DNA of 64,000 nucleotides from Inia geoffrensis (GCA_036417435.1 CM070901.1:63112501-63176500); one strand, 5' to 3'; shown: positions 20,201 to 34,534, counted from the first letter of the stretch. Translations and numbers: made by a program. The notes: generated from the letters alone by a model not told the origin.

Positions 20201-23028
20201 ATATGTATTCGTATAGGTCTGACACCCCCATATCCTAATTTATCCATTCCTCCCACCTTTCCGTTTGGTTAAACATAATCTTGATTTCTTAATCCATGAG
20301 TGTCCTTTTCTTCGAAATAAGTTCATGGGTGTGATATCTTAGGTAACACGTATAAGTGATATCATAGGATGTCTTTGTTTCGGTTTCTTTCTCCTTCAAG
20401 GTGTGTGATTGTCTCTAGGCCCTTCTATGGTGGTGCAAACAGCACTGTTTCAAGCTTTTCCATGGCTAATATTCCACTGTGTACGTGGACCAGGTTTTCT
20501 TGGTGCATTCATCTGTTGATGGATATTTTGGTTGCTTCCAAGGCTTGGCTGCGGTCAATATTACTGCAGTGTGGGATTGCCAGCCTGTGTCTTTTGGATT
20601 CTGGTCTTCTCAGGTGATAGGCACAGCAGTGGGTCTACCAGATCATATGGTAACTCAATTTTTACCTTGAAACGCATGTTCTTTCTCTTCTAACGACTGG
20701 CTGTTACCAGTTTACATCCCACCAGCAGCTACAGGGTACACAGAGTTCTCTACAACCCCTTCAGCGTGCATGGTTTGTGGACTGTTTGGCTGATGATCAT
20801 TCTGACTGTTGTGAGGTGAACGTTTTCATAGATTGGATTTGCGTGTCTTTATTAATTTCTGATGTTCAGCATTTTTCCGTGCCCTCTCTTTGGTTAAAGA
20901 AAAAACAAGAGAAGAAAAGACAAAATGTGTGTAAAATATGCCTCTTGAAATTGTCTTCTCGAAAGGTTGCCTCTTTTGAATTTTTTGGTCGATTTTCGAC
21001 CCCAGAACTTTTTTTGAGGACAGGTGTGATTTACAGGCCTGCAATTCAGGCGAATTTTAACTGACCATTAGCACTGGGTTTAAGACTGCTGTTGGAGGAA
21101 GGCCAAAATGCTGCAGGATTTCTCCGTTCTCAAACCTGCTTACCAGGTCAACAGAGCCTTCCTGGAAGCTGTGTTCCAAGGTTGGAAGTTCGAATGGCGT
21201 GAGCCAGGAAGGACCCCCATAATTTTATGCCCCATTATTTCTTGTTTGTTTTTTTCATATAATTTTAATCTTTTATGACAGCAAATTTGATTGTCATGTT
21301 TGCTTTGTTCTAGGTGTGCAAGATGTGTTTCTTTTTTACACCGAGACATACATGTATTCATCTTGGGATCCATTTGCCATGGAGGTTATGACACAGTGTT
21401 GAGTAGTCTTCTCTTGCAATTCTGTAGGTCTTTGGTGATTATATATTTCACGTGCGTTTGTATATCTCTGTCAACCCCAATATCCTAATATATCCAATCT
21501 TTACAACTTTCCAATTGGTGAACCATAAGTTTGTTTAATACATCTGTGATTCCTGTTACCTGTGGAAATATCTTCATTGGTATCCATTTCTAGGTAACAC
21601 CTATAATTGATATGATAGGATATGTGTCTTTCGCTTTGTGACTTACTTCAAGTTGCGTGATTACGTCCAGAGTCATCTAGGGTTCTGCAAACGGCATTGT
21701 TTCATGTTTTCTCCGTGGCTCCTATTCCATCTGTACACGTGCCATTTCTTCTTAGTCCATTCGTCTCTTGATGGACGTTTTGGTTGTTTCCATGTCTTGG
21801 AGATTGTAATACTGCTACAGAGCAGTTTTGCCTGAATGTGTCATTCTGTTGGTCTTCCTAGGTTATAGGCCAAGGAGTGGGCCTGCGGGATCATACGGTA
21901 TCGCAGTGTTTACCTTTTAAAGGCTGCTCCGTTCTATTTTCATTAGTGGCACTTACCAGTTGACGAGCCACTTAAAGGTGAGAGTGCATTTCCTCACAAC
22001 CTCTTCAGCATTTATTCTTTGTATTTCTTTGCTGAGGGTCATTCTGACTGGTGTGAGCTGATACCCTTTTGGGGCTGGATTTGCATATATCTAATACTTC
22101 CTTCTCTTGAGCTTCTAGCCATGCATATTTTATTGTTTTCTTAAAGAGTGAGTACAGCTTCCCTCTTCACATAGTTTCTTGAAGTATGCGGCATATTTTG
22201 AATTTATTTTGCCATGACCACGCTCAACACATTTTGTGGGCAGGTGTCATTTATAGTCCTGCAGTCCTTGTGAATATGAAGTGACCTTCAGCACAGGTTG
22301 TCAAACTGCTGTTGCGGCAAACGGCCACAGGGCGGCAGCATTTCTACATTCCCTACTCTGGTTACTAGGGAAACAGTACCTTTGGGGAAGTAGTGTTCCT
22401 TTGTTGTAAATTAGAGTGGAATGTGCCCGGATACACACACAAAGCTACTGTCTCCTTAGTTATGTTTGTGTTTTATATTGAATGTATAGTTTTCTTCGGA
22501 GTAATACTCCATTGTGCACACGGACCACGTCTGTATCGTGCATTCATCGGTTGATGGACATTTTGGTTGTTCCAAGTCTTGGCTAGGGTAAATAGTGCTG
22601 CAGTGTAGGATTGTCAGCCTGTGTCTTTTTGATTCTGCTCTTCTCAGGTGATAGAGCCAGTAGTGAGCTACCAGATCATATGGTAGCTCAATTTTTACCC
22701 TTAAACGCACCTCCTTTATGTTCTCACTACTGGCTGCTACTATTTGACTTCCCACCAGCAGCTAGAGGGTACACAGTCCTCTGAAACCCCTTGAGCATTT
22801 ATTGTGTAGAGATTGTTTTGCTGATGATCATTCTGTTGTCAGGTAAACGTTTGTGTAGATTGAATTTGCATGTGTTTCGTAATTTCTGGTGTCGAGCGTC
22901 TTCCTTTTTTGTGAAACCAAAAAACATCATAAAGAAAAAAATGTGGCTTAAATATACTCTTGAAACTGTCTTCTTGAAAGGTTGCCCTGTTTTGAATTTT
23001 TTCGTCGATATTCGAACCCAGGATTTTT
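17272..23028 (+). repeat. HOR copy 4 (5757 bp)
   Basis: Monomers start at 17272, 18510, 19771, 21014 and 22234. It has the A haplotype and shares the copy 3 markers (aatggtccagg at 17462, accacgtctg, cctctgaaacc). I saw no private variant by eye, so it looks like the least altered member of the copy 3/4 pair. Confidence 0.95.
18828..18887 (+). repeat. TA microsatellite, copy 4 (60 bp)
   Basis: Same form as copies 1-3. Confidence 0.9.
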
Positions 23029-26000
23029 TTGAGGGCAGGTGTCATTTACAGAGGTGCAATTCTTGTGGGTGTTAAGTGACCCTGAGCACTTTGTTTAAAG
23101 GTGCTTTTGCAGGAGACAGTCACAAGGCTGCGGCATTTCTCCATTCCCAAATCTGGTTACGAGGGCAAAAGAACCTTCCTAGGTATAATATTCCAACTTG
23201 TAAGTTAGAATGGAATGGGCCAGGAGAAACCCCCATGAGTTTATGTCTCATTACTTCATGTTGGTTTTCTTAATTTAATTTTTATTTGTTATCACAGCAA
23301 ATTTGATGGCAATGTTTTGTTTGTTCTGGGTGTGCAAGATGTGGTTCTATTACATATAGGCATATTATCTGTTCACCTTCGGATCCGTTTCCCATGTGGG
23401 TTAGGACACAATGTTGAGTAGTCTTCTCTTGGTGTTCCGTAGGTCTTTGGTGCTTATATATTTCACATGTGTCGGTATACCTCTGTTTCCCGCAATATGC
23501 TAATTTATCCAGTCCTCAAACCTTTCCATTTGGTGAACCATACGTTTGTTGATCGAATCTTTGATTGCCTTTCTCTGTGAAAAATCTTCACTGGTATCAA
23601 TTCTTAGGTAACACCGTTAAGTGATATCATAGGATATGGGTCCTTCGCTTTCTGACTTACTTCATGTTGTGACTAGCCCAGACTCATCTGTGCTGCTGCA
23701 AACGGCATGGTTTCATTTTTTTCCTTGGCTACTATTCCATCTGTCCATGTACCAGTTCTTCTTTTTCATTCATCTTTGGATGGACTTTTCGGTAGCTTCC
23801 ATGTCTTGCCTATTGTCATACTGTTGCAGGGCAGTTCTGCCTGCCTGTGTCTCTCTAATTGTGTCTTCTTAGGTCATAGGTGCAGGAGTGTGCCTGCTGA
23901 AGCCTATGGTGCCTCAATGGGTACCTGTTAAAGGCAGCTCCATTCTGTTTTCATTAGTGGCTCTTTCCGGTTTAGTCCCACATAGAGATGAGGGTACATA
24001 TTTCTCCACAGCCCCTTCAGCATTAACTGTTTGCATAATTTTTGCTGATGGTCATTCTGACCGGTGTGAGCTGATACGTTTTTGACGATTGGATTTGCAT
24101 ATCTTTAATATTTCCTAATGATGAGCCTTTTCCATGCCTTTTTTGTTGTTGTTGCTGTTCAAAAGAAAACAACAACAGTGCGTGTAAAATATACCTCTTC
24201 GAATTGTCTTCTTGAAACCTTGCCCTCTTTTGAAACTTTGGGTCGATTTTCGACCCCAGGATTTTTTTGAAGGCGTGTGTCACTTACAAGTTTGCAATTG
24301 TTGTTAGTATTTAGTGACCATTAGCACTGGGTTGAATGCTGCTGTTGTGGGAAACGGCCGCACGGCGGCAGCGTTTCTCCATTCCCAAACCTTGTTACTA
24401 GGGCCGCAGAGCTTTCCTGGAACTCGTGTTCCTAAGTTGTAACTTAGAATGGAATGTGCCAGGAGAAAAACGCACAAGTTAATGTCTCAGTGCATCTTCT
24501 TCATCGTTATACTTTAATTTTTTAATCAGGGTAATGATTAGAATATTATTTGTTCTAGGTGTACACAATCTGGTTCACTTGTACTATATATATATATATA
24601 TATGTATACATACATATATGTATATATATATATATATATATATAAACATATGTATGTATTCATGTACAGATCCTCTTCCAATATAAATTAATACAGTGTT
24701 CGGAGGACCTCCCTTTGTATATGGTCAGTCTTTTATATGTACGTATTTCATATGTATTTGTATTCGTTTGGCAACCCTAACCTTAATTTGCCCATTGCTC
24801 CCACCTTTCGTTTTAGATAATCATAGTTGTTTTCTAACTGTGTGGCTTTCTCTGTGGAAATAAGTTCATTTGTACCAGTTGTTAGGTGACACCCAGAAGT
24901 GATATCATAAGATATTTGTCTTTTGCTTTCCGACTAAATTTGTGTTCTGTGACTATCTCTCGGATCATGTATGGTGCTGCAAAGAGCAGCGTTTCATTGT
25001 TTTCCACGGCTGAGATTCCATTGTGTACATGGAGCACTTCTTCTTTGTCCATTCATGTGTTGATGGCCATTTTGGTTGCTTCCATGTCTTGGCTTTTGTG
25101 AATATTGCTGCAGTGCACCTTTGCCAGCCTGTGTCTTCTCGACTCTGGTCTGCTCAGGTGAAAGGCCCAGCGGCGGGCCTGCTGGATTGAATGGGACCTC
25201 AATTTTTACTTTGAAACACAGTTCCTTTGTGTTCTCATTATTGGCTCTTACGACTTTAGACCTCAACAGCAGCTAGAGGGTACACAGTTCTCCAAAACCT
25301 CTTCAGCATTGATTGCAGACTTTTTGATTACGGTCATTCGAGTGGTGTGTGTTGAAGCCATTTCATACATTAGATTGACATGAGTCTGATAATTCCTGAT
25401 GTTGAACTTTTATCCATTTCCCTTTTTATTTGTAAAGAGTGTGTAAAACTGACCTCTCGTACGATCTTCTTGAAAACTTTGACTCTCTTTTAAGTTTTTT
25501 GGCCACTCCTTACCTCAGAACATTTTTTTGAGGGCAGGTGTCCTTTACAGCCCTGAGTCCTTGTGAGTATTAAGTGACCATTAGACGTGGTTTAAAGCCG
25601 CTCTTGCGGGAAACGGCTACAAGGCGGCAAAGTTTCTCCATTTACATCTCGGGGCATTTGGGCAACAGAGCCTTCCTGGAAATCGTGTTAGTAGGCTGTA
25701 AATTAGAGTGGAATGTGCCAAGGCAAACACCTAACAGCTTATATCTCCTTACTTCTTGTCTGTTTTTTAAATGAATTTTCCTTTTTCCTCAGAGCAAATT
25801 AGATAAAAATGTTGTGTATGTTCTAGGTGTACAGAGTCTGGTTCATTATACCTATGTATCAATCTATTCATCTTTGCCTCCTTACCCTAGACGTTATTAC
25901 AGAATGTTGAGTGGACCTCTCTTGGTATTCCATAGGTCTTTGGTGATTATATATTTCATATGTATTCGTATAGGTCTGACACCCCCATATCCTAATTTAT

Positions 26001-28785
26001 CCATTCCTCCCACCTTTCCGTTTGGTTAAACATAATCTTGATTTCTTAATCCATGAGTGTCCTTTTCTTCGAAATAAGTTCATGGGTGTGATATCTTAGG
26101 TAACACGTATAAGTGATATCATAGGATGTCTTTGTTTCGGTTTCTTTCTCCTTCAAGGTGTGTGATTGTCTCTAGGCCCTTCTATGGTGGTGCAAACAGC
26201 ACTGTTTCAAGCTTTTCCATGGCTAATATTCCACTGTGTACGTGGACCAGGTTTTCTTGGTGCATTCATCTGTTGATGGATATTTTGGTTGCTTCCAAGG
26301 CTTGGCTGCGGTCAATATTACTGCAGTGTGGGATTGCCAGCCTGTGTCTTTTGGATTCTGGTCTTCTCAGGTGATAGGCACAGCAGTGGGTCTACCAGAT
26401 CATATGGTAACTCAATTTTTACCTTGAAACGCATGTTCTTTCTCTTCTAACGACTGGCTGTTACCAGTTTACATCCCACCAGCAGCTACAGGGTACACAG
26501 AGTTCTCTAAAACCCCTTCAGCGTGCATGGTTTGTGGACTGTTTGGCTGATGATCATTCTGACTGTTGTGAGGTGAACGTTTTCATAGATTGGATTTGCG
26601 TGTCTTTATTAATTTCTGATGTTCAGCATTTTTCCGTGCCCTCTCTTTGGTTAAAGAAAAAACAAGAGAAGAAAAGACAAAATGTGTGTAAAATATGCCT
26701 CTTGAAATTGTCTTCTCGAAAGGTTGCCTCTTTTGAATTTTTTGGTCGATTTTCGACCCCAGAACTTTTTTTGAGGACAGGTGTGATTTACAGGCCTGCA
26801 ATTCAGGCGAATTTTAACTGACCATTAGCACTGGGTTTAAGACTGCTGTTGGAGGAAGGCCAAAATGCTGCAGGATTTCTCCGTTCTCAAACCTGCTTAC
26901 CAGGTCAACAGAGCCTTCCTGGAAGCTGTGTTCCAAGGTTGGAAGTTCGAATGGCGTGAGCCAGGAAGGACCCCCATAATTTTATGCCCCATTATTTCTT
27001 GTTTGTTTTTTTCATATAATTTTAATCTTTTATGACAGCAAATTTGATTGTCATGTTTGCTTTGTTCTAGGTGTGCAAGATGTGTTTCTTTTTTACACCG
27101 AGACATACATGTATTCATCTTGGGATCCATTTGCCATGGAGGTTATGACACAGTGTTGAGTAGTCTTCTCTTGCAATTCTGTAGGTCTTTGGTGATTATA
27201 TATTTCACGTGCGTTTGTATATCTCTGTCAACCCCAATATCCTAATATATCCAATCTTTACAACTTTCCAATTGGTGAACCATAAGTTTGTTTAATACAT
27301 CTGTGATTCCTGTTACCTGTGGAAATATCTTCATTGGTATCCATTTCTAGGTAACACCTATAATTGATATGATAGGATATGTGTCTTTCGCTTTGTGACT
27401 TACTTCAAGTTGCGTGATTACGTCCAGAGTCATCTAGGGTTCTGCAAACGGCATTGTTTCATGTTTTCTCCGTGGCTCCTATTCCATCTGTACACGTGCC
27501 ATTTCTTCTTAGTCCATTCGTCTCTTGATGGACGTTTTGGTTGTTTCCATGTCTTGGAGATTGTAATACTGCTACAGAGCAGTTTTGCCTGAATGTGTCA
27601 TTCTGTTGGTCTTCCTAGGTTATAGGCCAAGGAGTGGGCCTGCGGGATCATACGGTATCGCAGTGTTTACCTTTTAAAGGCTGCTCCGTTCTATTTTCAT
27701 TAGTGGCACTTACCAGTTGACGAGCCACTTAAAGGTGAGAGTGCATTTCCTCACAACCTCTTCAGCATTTATTCTTTGTATTTCTTTGCTGAGGGTCATT
27801 CTGACTGGTGTGAGCTGATACCCTTTTGGGGCTGGATTTGCATATATCTAATACTTCCTTCTCTTGAGCTTCTAGCCATGCATATTTTATTGTTTTCTTA
27901 AAGAGTGAGTACAACTTCCCTCTTCACATAGTTTCTTGAAGTATGCGGCATATTTTGAATTTATTTTGCCATGACCACGCTCAACACATTTTGTGGGCAG
28001 GTGTCATTTATAGTCCTGCAGTCCTTGTGAATATGAAGTGACCTTCAGCACAGGTTGTCAAACTGCTGTTGCGGCAAACGGCCACAGGGCGGCAGCATTT
28101 CTACATTCCCTACTCTGGTTACTAGGGAAACAGTACCTTTGGGGAAGTAGTGTTCCTTTGTTGTAAATTAGAGTGGAATGTGCCCGGATACACACACAAA
28201 GCTACTGTCTCCTTAGTTATGTTTGTGTTTTATATTGAATGTATAGTTTTCTTCGGAGTAATACTCCATTGTGCACACGGACCACGTCTGTATCGTGCAT
28301 TCATCGGTTGATGGACATTTTGGTTGTTCCAAGTCTTGGCTAGGGTAAATAGTGCTGCAGTGTAGGATTGTCAGCCTGTGTCTTTTTGATTCTGCTCTTC
28401 TCAGGTGATAGAGCCAGTAGTGAGCTACCAGATCATATGGTAGCTCAATTTTTACCCTTAAACGCACCTCCTTTATGTTCTCACTACTGGCTGCTACTAT
28501 TTGACTTCCCACCAGCAGCTAGAGGGTACACAGTCCTCGGAAACCCCTTGAGCATTTATTGTGTAGAGATTGTTTTGCTGATGATCATTCTGTTGTCAGG
28601 TAAACGTTTGTGTAGATTGAATTTGCATGTGTTTCGTAATTTCTGGTGTCGAGCGTCTTCCTTTTTTGTGAAACCAAAAAACATCATAAAGAAAAAAATG
28701 TGGCTTAAATATACTCTTGAAACTGTCTTCTTGAAAGGTTGCCCTGTTTTGAATTTTTTCGTCGATATTCGAACCCAGGATTTTT
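23029..28785 (+). repeat. HOR copy 5 (5757 bp), mosaic
   Basis: Monomers start at 23029, 24267, 25528, 26771 and 27991. This copy is where the haplotype changes. M2 and most of M3 are B-like (gcaaccctaacc, tttcgttttag, aaacatatgtatg, ctaaaacccc), while the end of M3, M4 and M5 are A-like (gcgtgcatgg, ttctattttc, accacgtctg). M1 carries actagccc at 23676, shared with copy 8. Private variants include gatggcaatg at 23309, cagtgcatc at 24492 and gttcggagg near 24702. The length equals that of copies 1-4, but the TA tract inside it has a different sequence. Confidence 0.94.
24585..24644 (+). repeat. TA microsatellite, copy 5 (60 bp, new form)
   Basis: Equal in length to copies 1-4 but lacks the second tac step; the right part is a pure TA run followed by aaacatatgtatg. 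The equal length is coincidence. Confidence 0.9.
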
Positions 28786-31700
28786 TTGAGGGCAGGTGTC
28801 ATTTACAGAGGTGCAATTCTTGTGGGTGTTAAGTGACCCCGAGCACTTTGTTTAAAGGTGCTTTTGCAGGAGACAGTCACAAGGCTGCGGCATTTCTCCA
28901 TTCCCAAATCTGGTTACGAGGGCAAAAGAACCTTCCTAGGTATAATATTCCAACTTGTAAGTTAGAATGGAATGGGCCAGGAGAAACCCCCATGAGTTTA
29001 TGTCTCATTACTTCATGTTGGTTTTCTTAATTTAATTTTTATTTGTTATCACAGCAAATTTGATGACAATGTTTTGTTTGTTCTGGGTGTGCAAGATGTG
29101 GTTCTATTACATATAGGCATATTATCTGTTCACCTTCGGATCTGTTTCCCATGTGGGTTAGGACACAATGTTGAGTAGTCTTCTCTTGGTGTTCCGTAGG
29201 TCTTTGGTGCTTATATATTTCACATGTGTCGGTATACCTCTGTTTCCCGCAATATGCTAATTTATCCAGTCCTCAAACCTTTCCATTTGGTGAACCATAC
29301 GTTTGTTGATCGAATCTTTGATTGCCTTTCTCTGTGAAAAATCTTCACTGGTATCAATTCTTAGGTAACACCGTTAAGTGATATCATAGGATATGGGTCC
29401 TTCGCTTTCTGACTTACTTCATGTTGTGACTACCCCAGACTCATCTGTGCTGCTGCAAACGGCATGGTTTCATTTTTTTCCTTGGCTACTATTCCATCTG
29501 TCCATGTACCAGTTCTTCTTTTTCATTCATCTTTGGATGGACTTTTCGGTAGCTTCCATGTCTTGCCTATTGTCATACTGTTGCAGGGCAGTTCTGCCTG
29601 CCTGTGTCTCTCTAATTGTGTCTTCTTAGGTCATAGGTGCAGGAGTGTGCCTGCTGAAGCCTATGGTGCCTCAATGGGTACCTGTTAAAGGCAGCTCCAT
29701 TCTGTTTTCATTAGTGGCTCTTTCCGGTTTAGTCCCACATAGAGATGAGGGTACATATCTCTCCACAGCCCCTTCAGCATTAACTGTTTGCATAATTTTT
29801 GCTGATGGTCATTCTGACCGGTGTGAGCTGATACGTTTTTGACGATTGGATTTGCATATCTTTAATATTTCCTAATGATGAGCCTTTTCCATGCCTTTTT
29901 TGTTGTTGTTGCTGTTCAAAAGAAAACAACAACAGTGCGTGTAAAATATACCTCTTCGAATTGTCTTCTTGAAACCTTGCCCTCTTTTGAAACTTTGGGT
30001 CGATTTTCGACCCCAGGATTTTTTTGAAGGCGTGTGTCACTTACAAGTTTGCAATTGTTGTTAGTATTTAGTGACCATTAGCACTGGGTTGAATGCTGCT
30101 GTTGTGGGAAACGGCCGCACGGCGGCAGCGTTTCTCCATTCCCAAACCTTGTTACTAGGGCCGCAGAGCTTTCCTGGAACTCGTGTTCCTAAGTTGTAAC
30201 TTAGAATGGAATGTGCCAGGAGAAAAACGCACAAGTTAATGTCTCAGTACATCTTCTTCATCGTTATACTTTAATTTTTTAATCAGGGTAATGATTAGAA
30301 TATTATTTGTTCTAGGTGTACACAATCTGGTTCACTTGTACTATATATATATATATATGTATACATACATATATGTATATATATATATATATATAAACAT
30401 ATGTATGTATTCATGTACAGATCCTCTTCCAATATAAATTAATACAGTGTTCAGAGGACCTCCCTTTGTATATGGTCAGTCTTTTATATGTACGTATTTC
30501 ATATGTATTTGTATTCGTTTGGCAACCCTAACCTTAATTTGCCCACTGCTCCCACCTTTCGTTTTAGATAATCATAGTTGTTTTCTAACTGTGTGGCTTT
30601 CTCTGTGGAAATAAGTTCATTTGTACCAGTTGTTAGGTGACACCCAGAAGTGATATCATAAGATATTTGTCTTTTGCTTTCCGACTAAATTTGTGTTCTG
30701 TGACTATCTCTCGGATCATGTATGGTGCTGCAAAGAGCAGCGTTTCATTGTTTTCCACGGCTGAGATTCCATTGTTTACATGGAGCACTTCTTCTTTGTC
30801 CATTCATGTGTTGATGGCCATTTTGGTTGCTTCCATGTCTTGGCTTTTGTGAATATTGCTGCAGTGCACCTTTGCCAGCCTGTGTCTTCTCGACTCTGGT
30901 CTGCTCAGGTGAAAGGCCCAGCGGCGGGCCTGCTGGATTGAATGGGACCTCAATTTTTACTTTGAAACACAGTTCCTTTGTGTTCTCATTATTGGCTCTT
31001 ACGACTTTAGACCTCAACAGCAGCTAGAGGGTACACAGTTCTCCAAAACCTCTTCAGCATTGATTGCAGACTTTTTGATTACGGTCATTCGAGTGGTGTG
31101 TGTTGAAGCCATTTCATACATTAGATTGACATGAGTCTGATAATTCCTGATGTTGAACTTTTATCCATTTCCCTTTTTATTTGTAAAGAGTGTGTAAAAC
31201 TGACCTCTCGTACGATCTTCTTGAAAACTTTGACTCTCTTTTAAGTTTTTTGGCCACTCCTTACCTCAAACATTTTTTTGAGGGCAGGTGTCCTTTACAG
31301 CCCTGAGTCCTTGTGAGTATTAAGTGACCATTAGACGTGGTTTAAAGCCGCTCTTGCGGGAAACGGCTACAAGGCGGCAAAGTTTCTCCATTTACATCTC
31401 GGGGCATTTGGGCAACAGAGCCTTCCTGGAAATCGTGTTAGTAGGCTGTAAATTAGAGTGGAATGTGCCAAGGCAAACACCTAACAGCTTATATCTCCTT
31501 ACTTCTTGTCTGTTTTTTAAATGAATTTTCCTTTTTCCTCAGAGCAAATTAGATAAAAATGTTGTGTATGTTCTAGGTGTACAGAGTCTGGTTCATTATA
31601 CCTATGTATCAATCTATTCATCTTTGCCTCCTTACCCTAGACGTTATTACAGAATGTTGAGTGGACCTCTCTTGGTATTCCATAGGTCTTTGGTGATTAT

Positions 31701-34534
31701 ATATTTCATATGTATTCGTATAGGTCTGACACCCCCATATCCTAATTTATCCATTCCTCCCACCTTTCCGTTTGGTTAAACATAATCTTGATTTCTTAAT
31801 CCATGAGTGTCCTTTTCTTCGAAATAAGTTCATGGGTGTGATATCTTAGGTAACACGTATAAGTGATATCATAGGATGTCTTTGTTTCGGTTTCTTTCTC
31901 CTTCAAGGTGTGTGATTGTCTCTAGGCCCTTCTATGGTGGTGCAAACAGCACTGTTTCAAGCTTTTCCATGGCTAATATTCCACTGTGTACGTGGACCAG
32001 GTTTTCTTGGTGCATTCATCTGTTGATGGATATTTTGGTTGCTTCCAAGGCTTGGCTGCGGTCAATATTACTGCAGTGTGGGATTGCCAGCCTGTGTCTT
32101 TTGGATTCTGGTCTTCTCAGGTGATAGGCACAGCAGTGGGTCTACCAGATCATATGGTAACTCAATTTTTACCTTGAAACGCATGTTCTTTCTCTTCTAA
32201 CGACTGGCTGTTACCAGTTTACATCCCACCAGCAGCTACAGGGTACACAGAGTTCTCTAAAACCCCTTCAGCGTGTATGGTTTGTGGACTGTTGGCTGAT
32301 GATCATTCTGACTGTTGTGAGGTGAACGTTTTCATAGATTGGATTTGCGTGTCTTTATTAATTTCTGATGTTCAGCATTTTTCCGTGCCCTCTCTTTGGT
32401 TAAAGAAAAAACAAGAGAAGAAAAGACAAAATGTGTGTAAAATATGCCTCTTGAAATTGTCTTCTCGAAAGGTTGCCTCTTTTGAATTTTTTGGTCGATT
32501 TTCGACCCCAGAACTTTTTTTGAGGACAGGTGTGATTTACAGGCCTGCAATTCAGGCGAATTTTAACTGACCATTAGCACTGGGTTTAAGACTGCTGTTG
32601 GAGGAAGGCCAAAATGCTGCAGGATTTCTCCGTTCTCAAACCTGCTTACCAGGTCAACAGAGCCTTCCTGGAAGCTGTGTTCCAAGGTTGGAAGTTCGAA
32701 TGGCGTGAGCCAGGAAGGACCCCCATAATTTTATGCCCCATTATTTCTTGTTTGTTTTTTTCATATAATTTTAATCTTTTATGACAGCAAATTTGATTGT
32801 CATGTTTGCTTTGTTCTAGGTGTGCAAGATGTGTTTCTTTTTTACACCGAGACATACATGTATTCATCTTGGGATCCATTTGCCATGGAGGTTATGACAC
32901 AGTGTTGAGTAGTCTTCTCTTGCAATTCTGTAGGTCTTTGGTAATTATATATTTCACGTGCGTTTGCATATCTCTGTCAACCCCAATATCCTAATATATC
33001 CAATCTTTACAACTTTCCAATTGGTGAACCATAAGTTTGTTTAATACATCTGTGATTCCTGTTACCTGTGGAAATATCTTCATTGGTATCCATTTCTAGG
33101 TAACACCTATAATTGATATGATAGGATATGTGTCTTTCGCTTTGTGACTTACTTCAAGTTGCGTGATTACGTCCAGAGTCATCTAGGGTTCTGCAAACGG
33201 CATTGTTTCATGTTTTCTCCGTGGCTCCTATTCCATCTGTACACGTGCCATTTCTTCTTAGTCCATTCGTCTCTTGATGGACGTTTTGGTTGTTTCCATG
33301 TCTTGGAGATTGTAATACTGCTACAGAGCAGTTTTGCCTGAATGTGTCATTCTGTTTGTCTTCCTAGGTTATAGGCCAAGGAGTGGGCCTGCGGGATCAT
33401 ACGGTATCGCAGTGTTTACCTTTTAAAGGCTGCTCTGTTCTGTTTTCATTAGTGGCACTTACCAGTTGACGAGCCACTTAAAGGTGAGAGTGCATTTCCT
33501 CACAACCTCTTCAGCATTTATTCTTTGTATTTCTTTGCTGAGGGTCATTCTGACTGGTGTGAGCTGATACCCTTTTGGGGCTGGATTTGCATATATCTAA
33601 TACTTCCTTCTCTTGAGCTTCTAGCCATGCATATTTTATTGTTTTCTTAAAGAGTGAGTACAGCTTCCCTCTTCACATAGTTTCTTGAAGTATGCGGCAT
33701 ATTTTGAATTTATTTTGCCATGACCACGCTCAACACATTTTGTGGGCAGGTGTCATTTATAGTCCTGCAGTCCTTGTGAATATGAAGTGACCTTCAGCAC
33801 AGGTTGTCAAACTGCTGTTGCGGCAAACGGCCACAGGGCGGCAGCATTTCTACATTCCCTACTCTGGTTACTAGGGAAACAGTACCTTTGGGGAAGTAGT
33901 GTTCCTTTGTTGTAAATTAGAGTGGAATGTGCCCGGATACACACACAAAGCTACTGTCTCCTTAGTTAGGTTTGTGTTTTATATTGAATGTATAGTTTTC
34001 TTCGGAGTAATACTCCATTGTGCACACGGACCACTTCTGTATCGTGCATTCATCGGTTGATGGACATTTTGGTTGTTCCAAGTCTTGGCTAGGGTAAATA
34101 GTGCTGCAGTGTAGGATTGTCAGCCTGTGTCTTTTTGATTCTGCTCTTCTCAGGTGATAGAGCCAGTAGTGAGCTACCAGATCATATGGTAGCTCAATTT
34201 TTACCCTTAAACGCACCTCCTTTATGTTCTCACTACTGGCTGCTACTATTTGACTTCCCACCAGCAGCTAGAGGGTACACAGTCCTCGGAAACCCCTTGA
34301 GCATTTATTGTGTAGAGATTGTTTTGCTGATGATCATTCTGTTGTCAGGTAAACGTTTGTGTAGATTGAATTTGCATGTGTTTCGTAATTTCTGGTGTCG
34401 AGCGTCTTCCTTTTTTGTGAAACCAAAAAACATCAGAAAGAAAAAAATGTGGCTTAAATATACTCTTGAAACTGTCTTCTTGAAAGGTTGCCCTGTTTTG
34501 AATTTTTTCGTCGATATTCGAACCCAGGATTTTT
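28786..34534 (+). repeat. HOR copy 6 (5749 bp), shortest copy
   Basis: Monomers start at 28786, 30024, 31278, 32520 and 33740. It is 8 bp shorter than copy 1: 6 bp come from the M2 TA tract, 1 bp from cctcaaacatt near 31268 (others cctcagaacatt), and 1 bp from gactgttggctg near 32292 (others gactgtttggctg). The second deletion shifts a forward frame. It is mostly B haplotype from M2 onward and carries cagaaag in M5, shared with copies 7 and 11. Private changes include gaccccgagc near 28840, ggtaattatat near 32943 and ttagttaggtt near 33969. Confidence 0.94.
30342..30395 (+). repeat. TA microsatellite, copy 6 (54 bp, shortest)
   Basis: Pure right-hand TA run, 6 bp shorter than copy 1; accounts for most of the short length of this HOR copy. 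Confidence 0.9.

Noticed and set aside
24775..24785. Telomere-like caaccctaacc
   Set aside because: A single partial hexamer match, not tandem, and caused by one substitution from gcaagcctaacc.
32277..32570. Variant 97-codon frame only in copy 6
   Set aside because: Produced by the private 1-bp loss near 32292; no sign of coding function.
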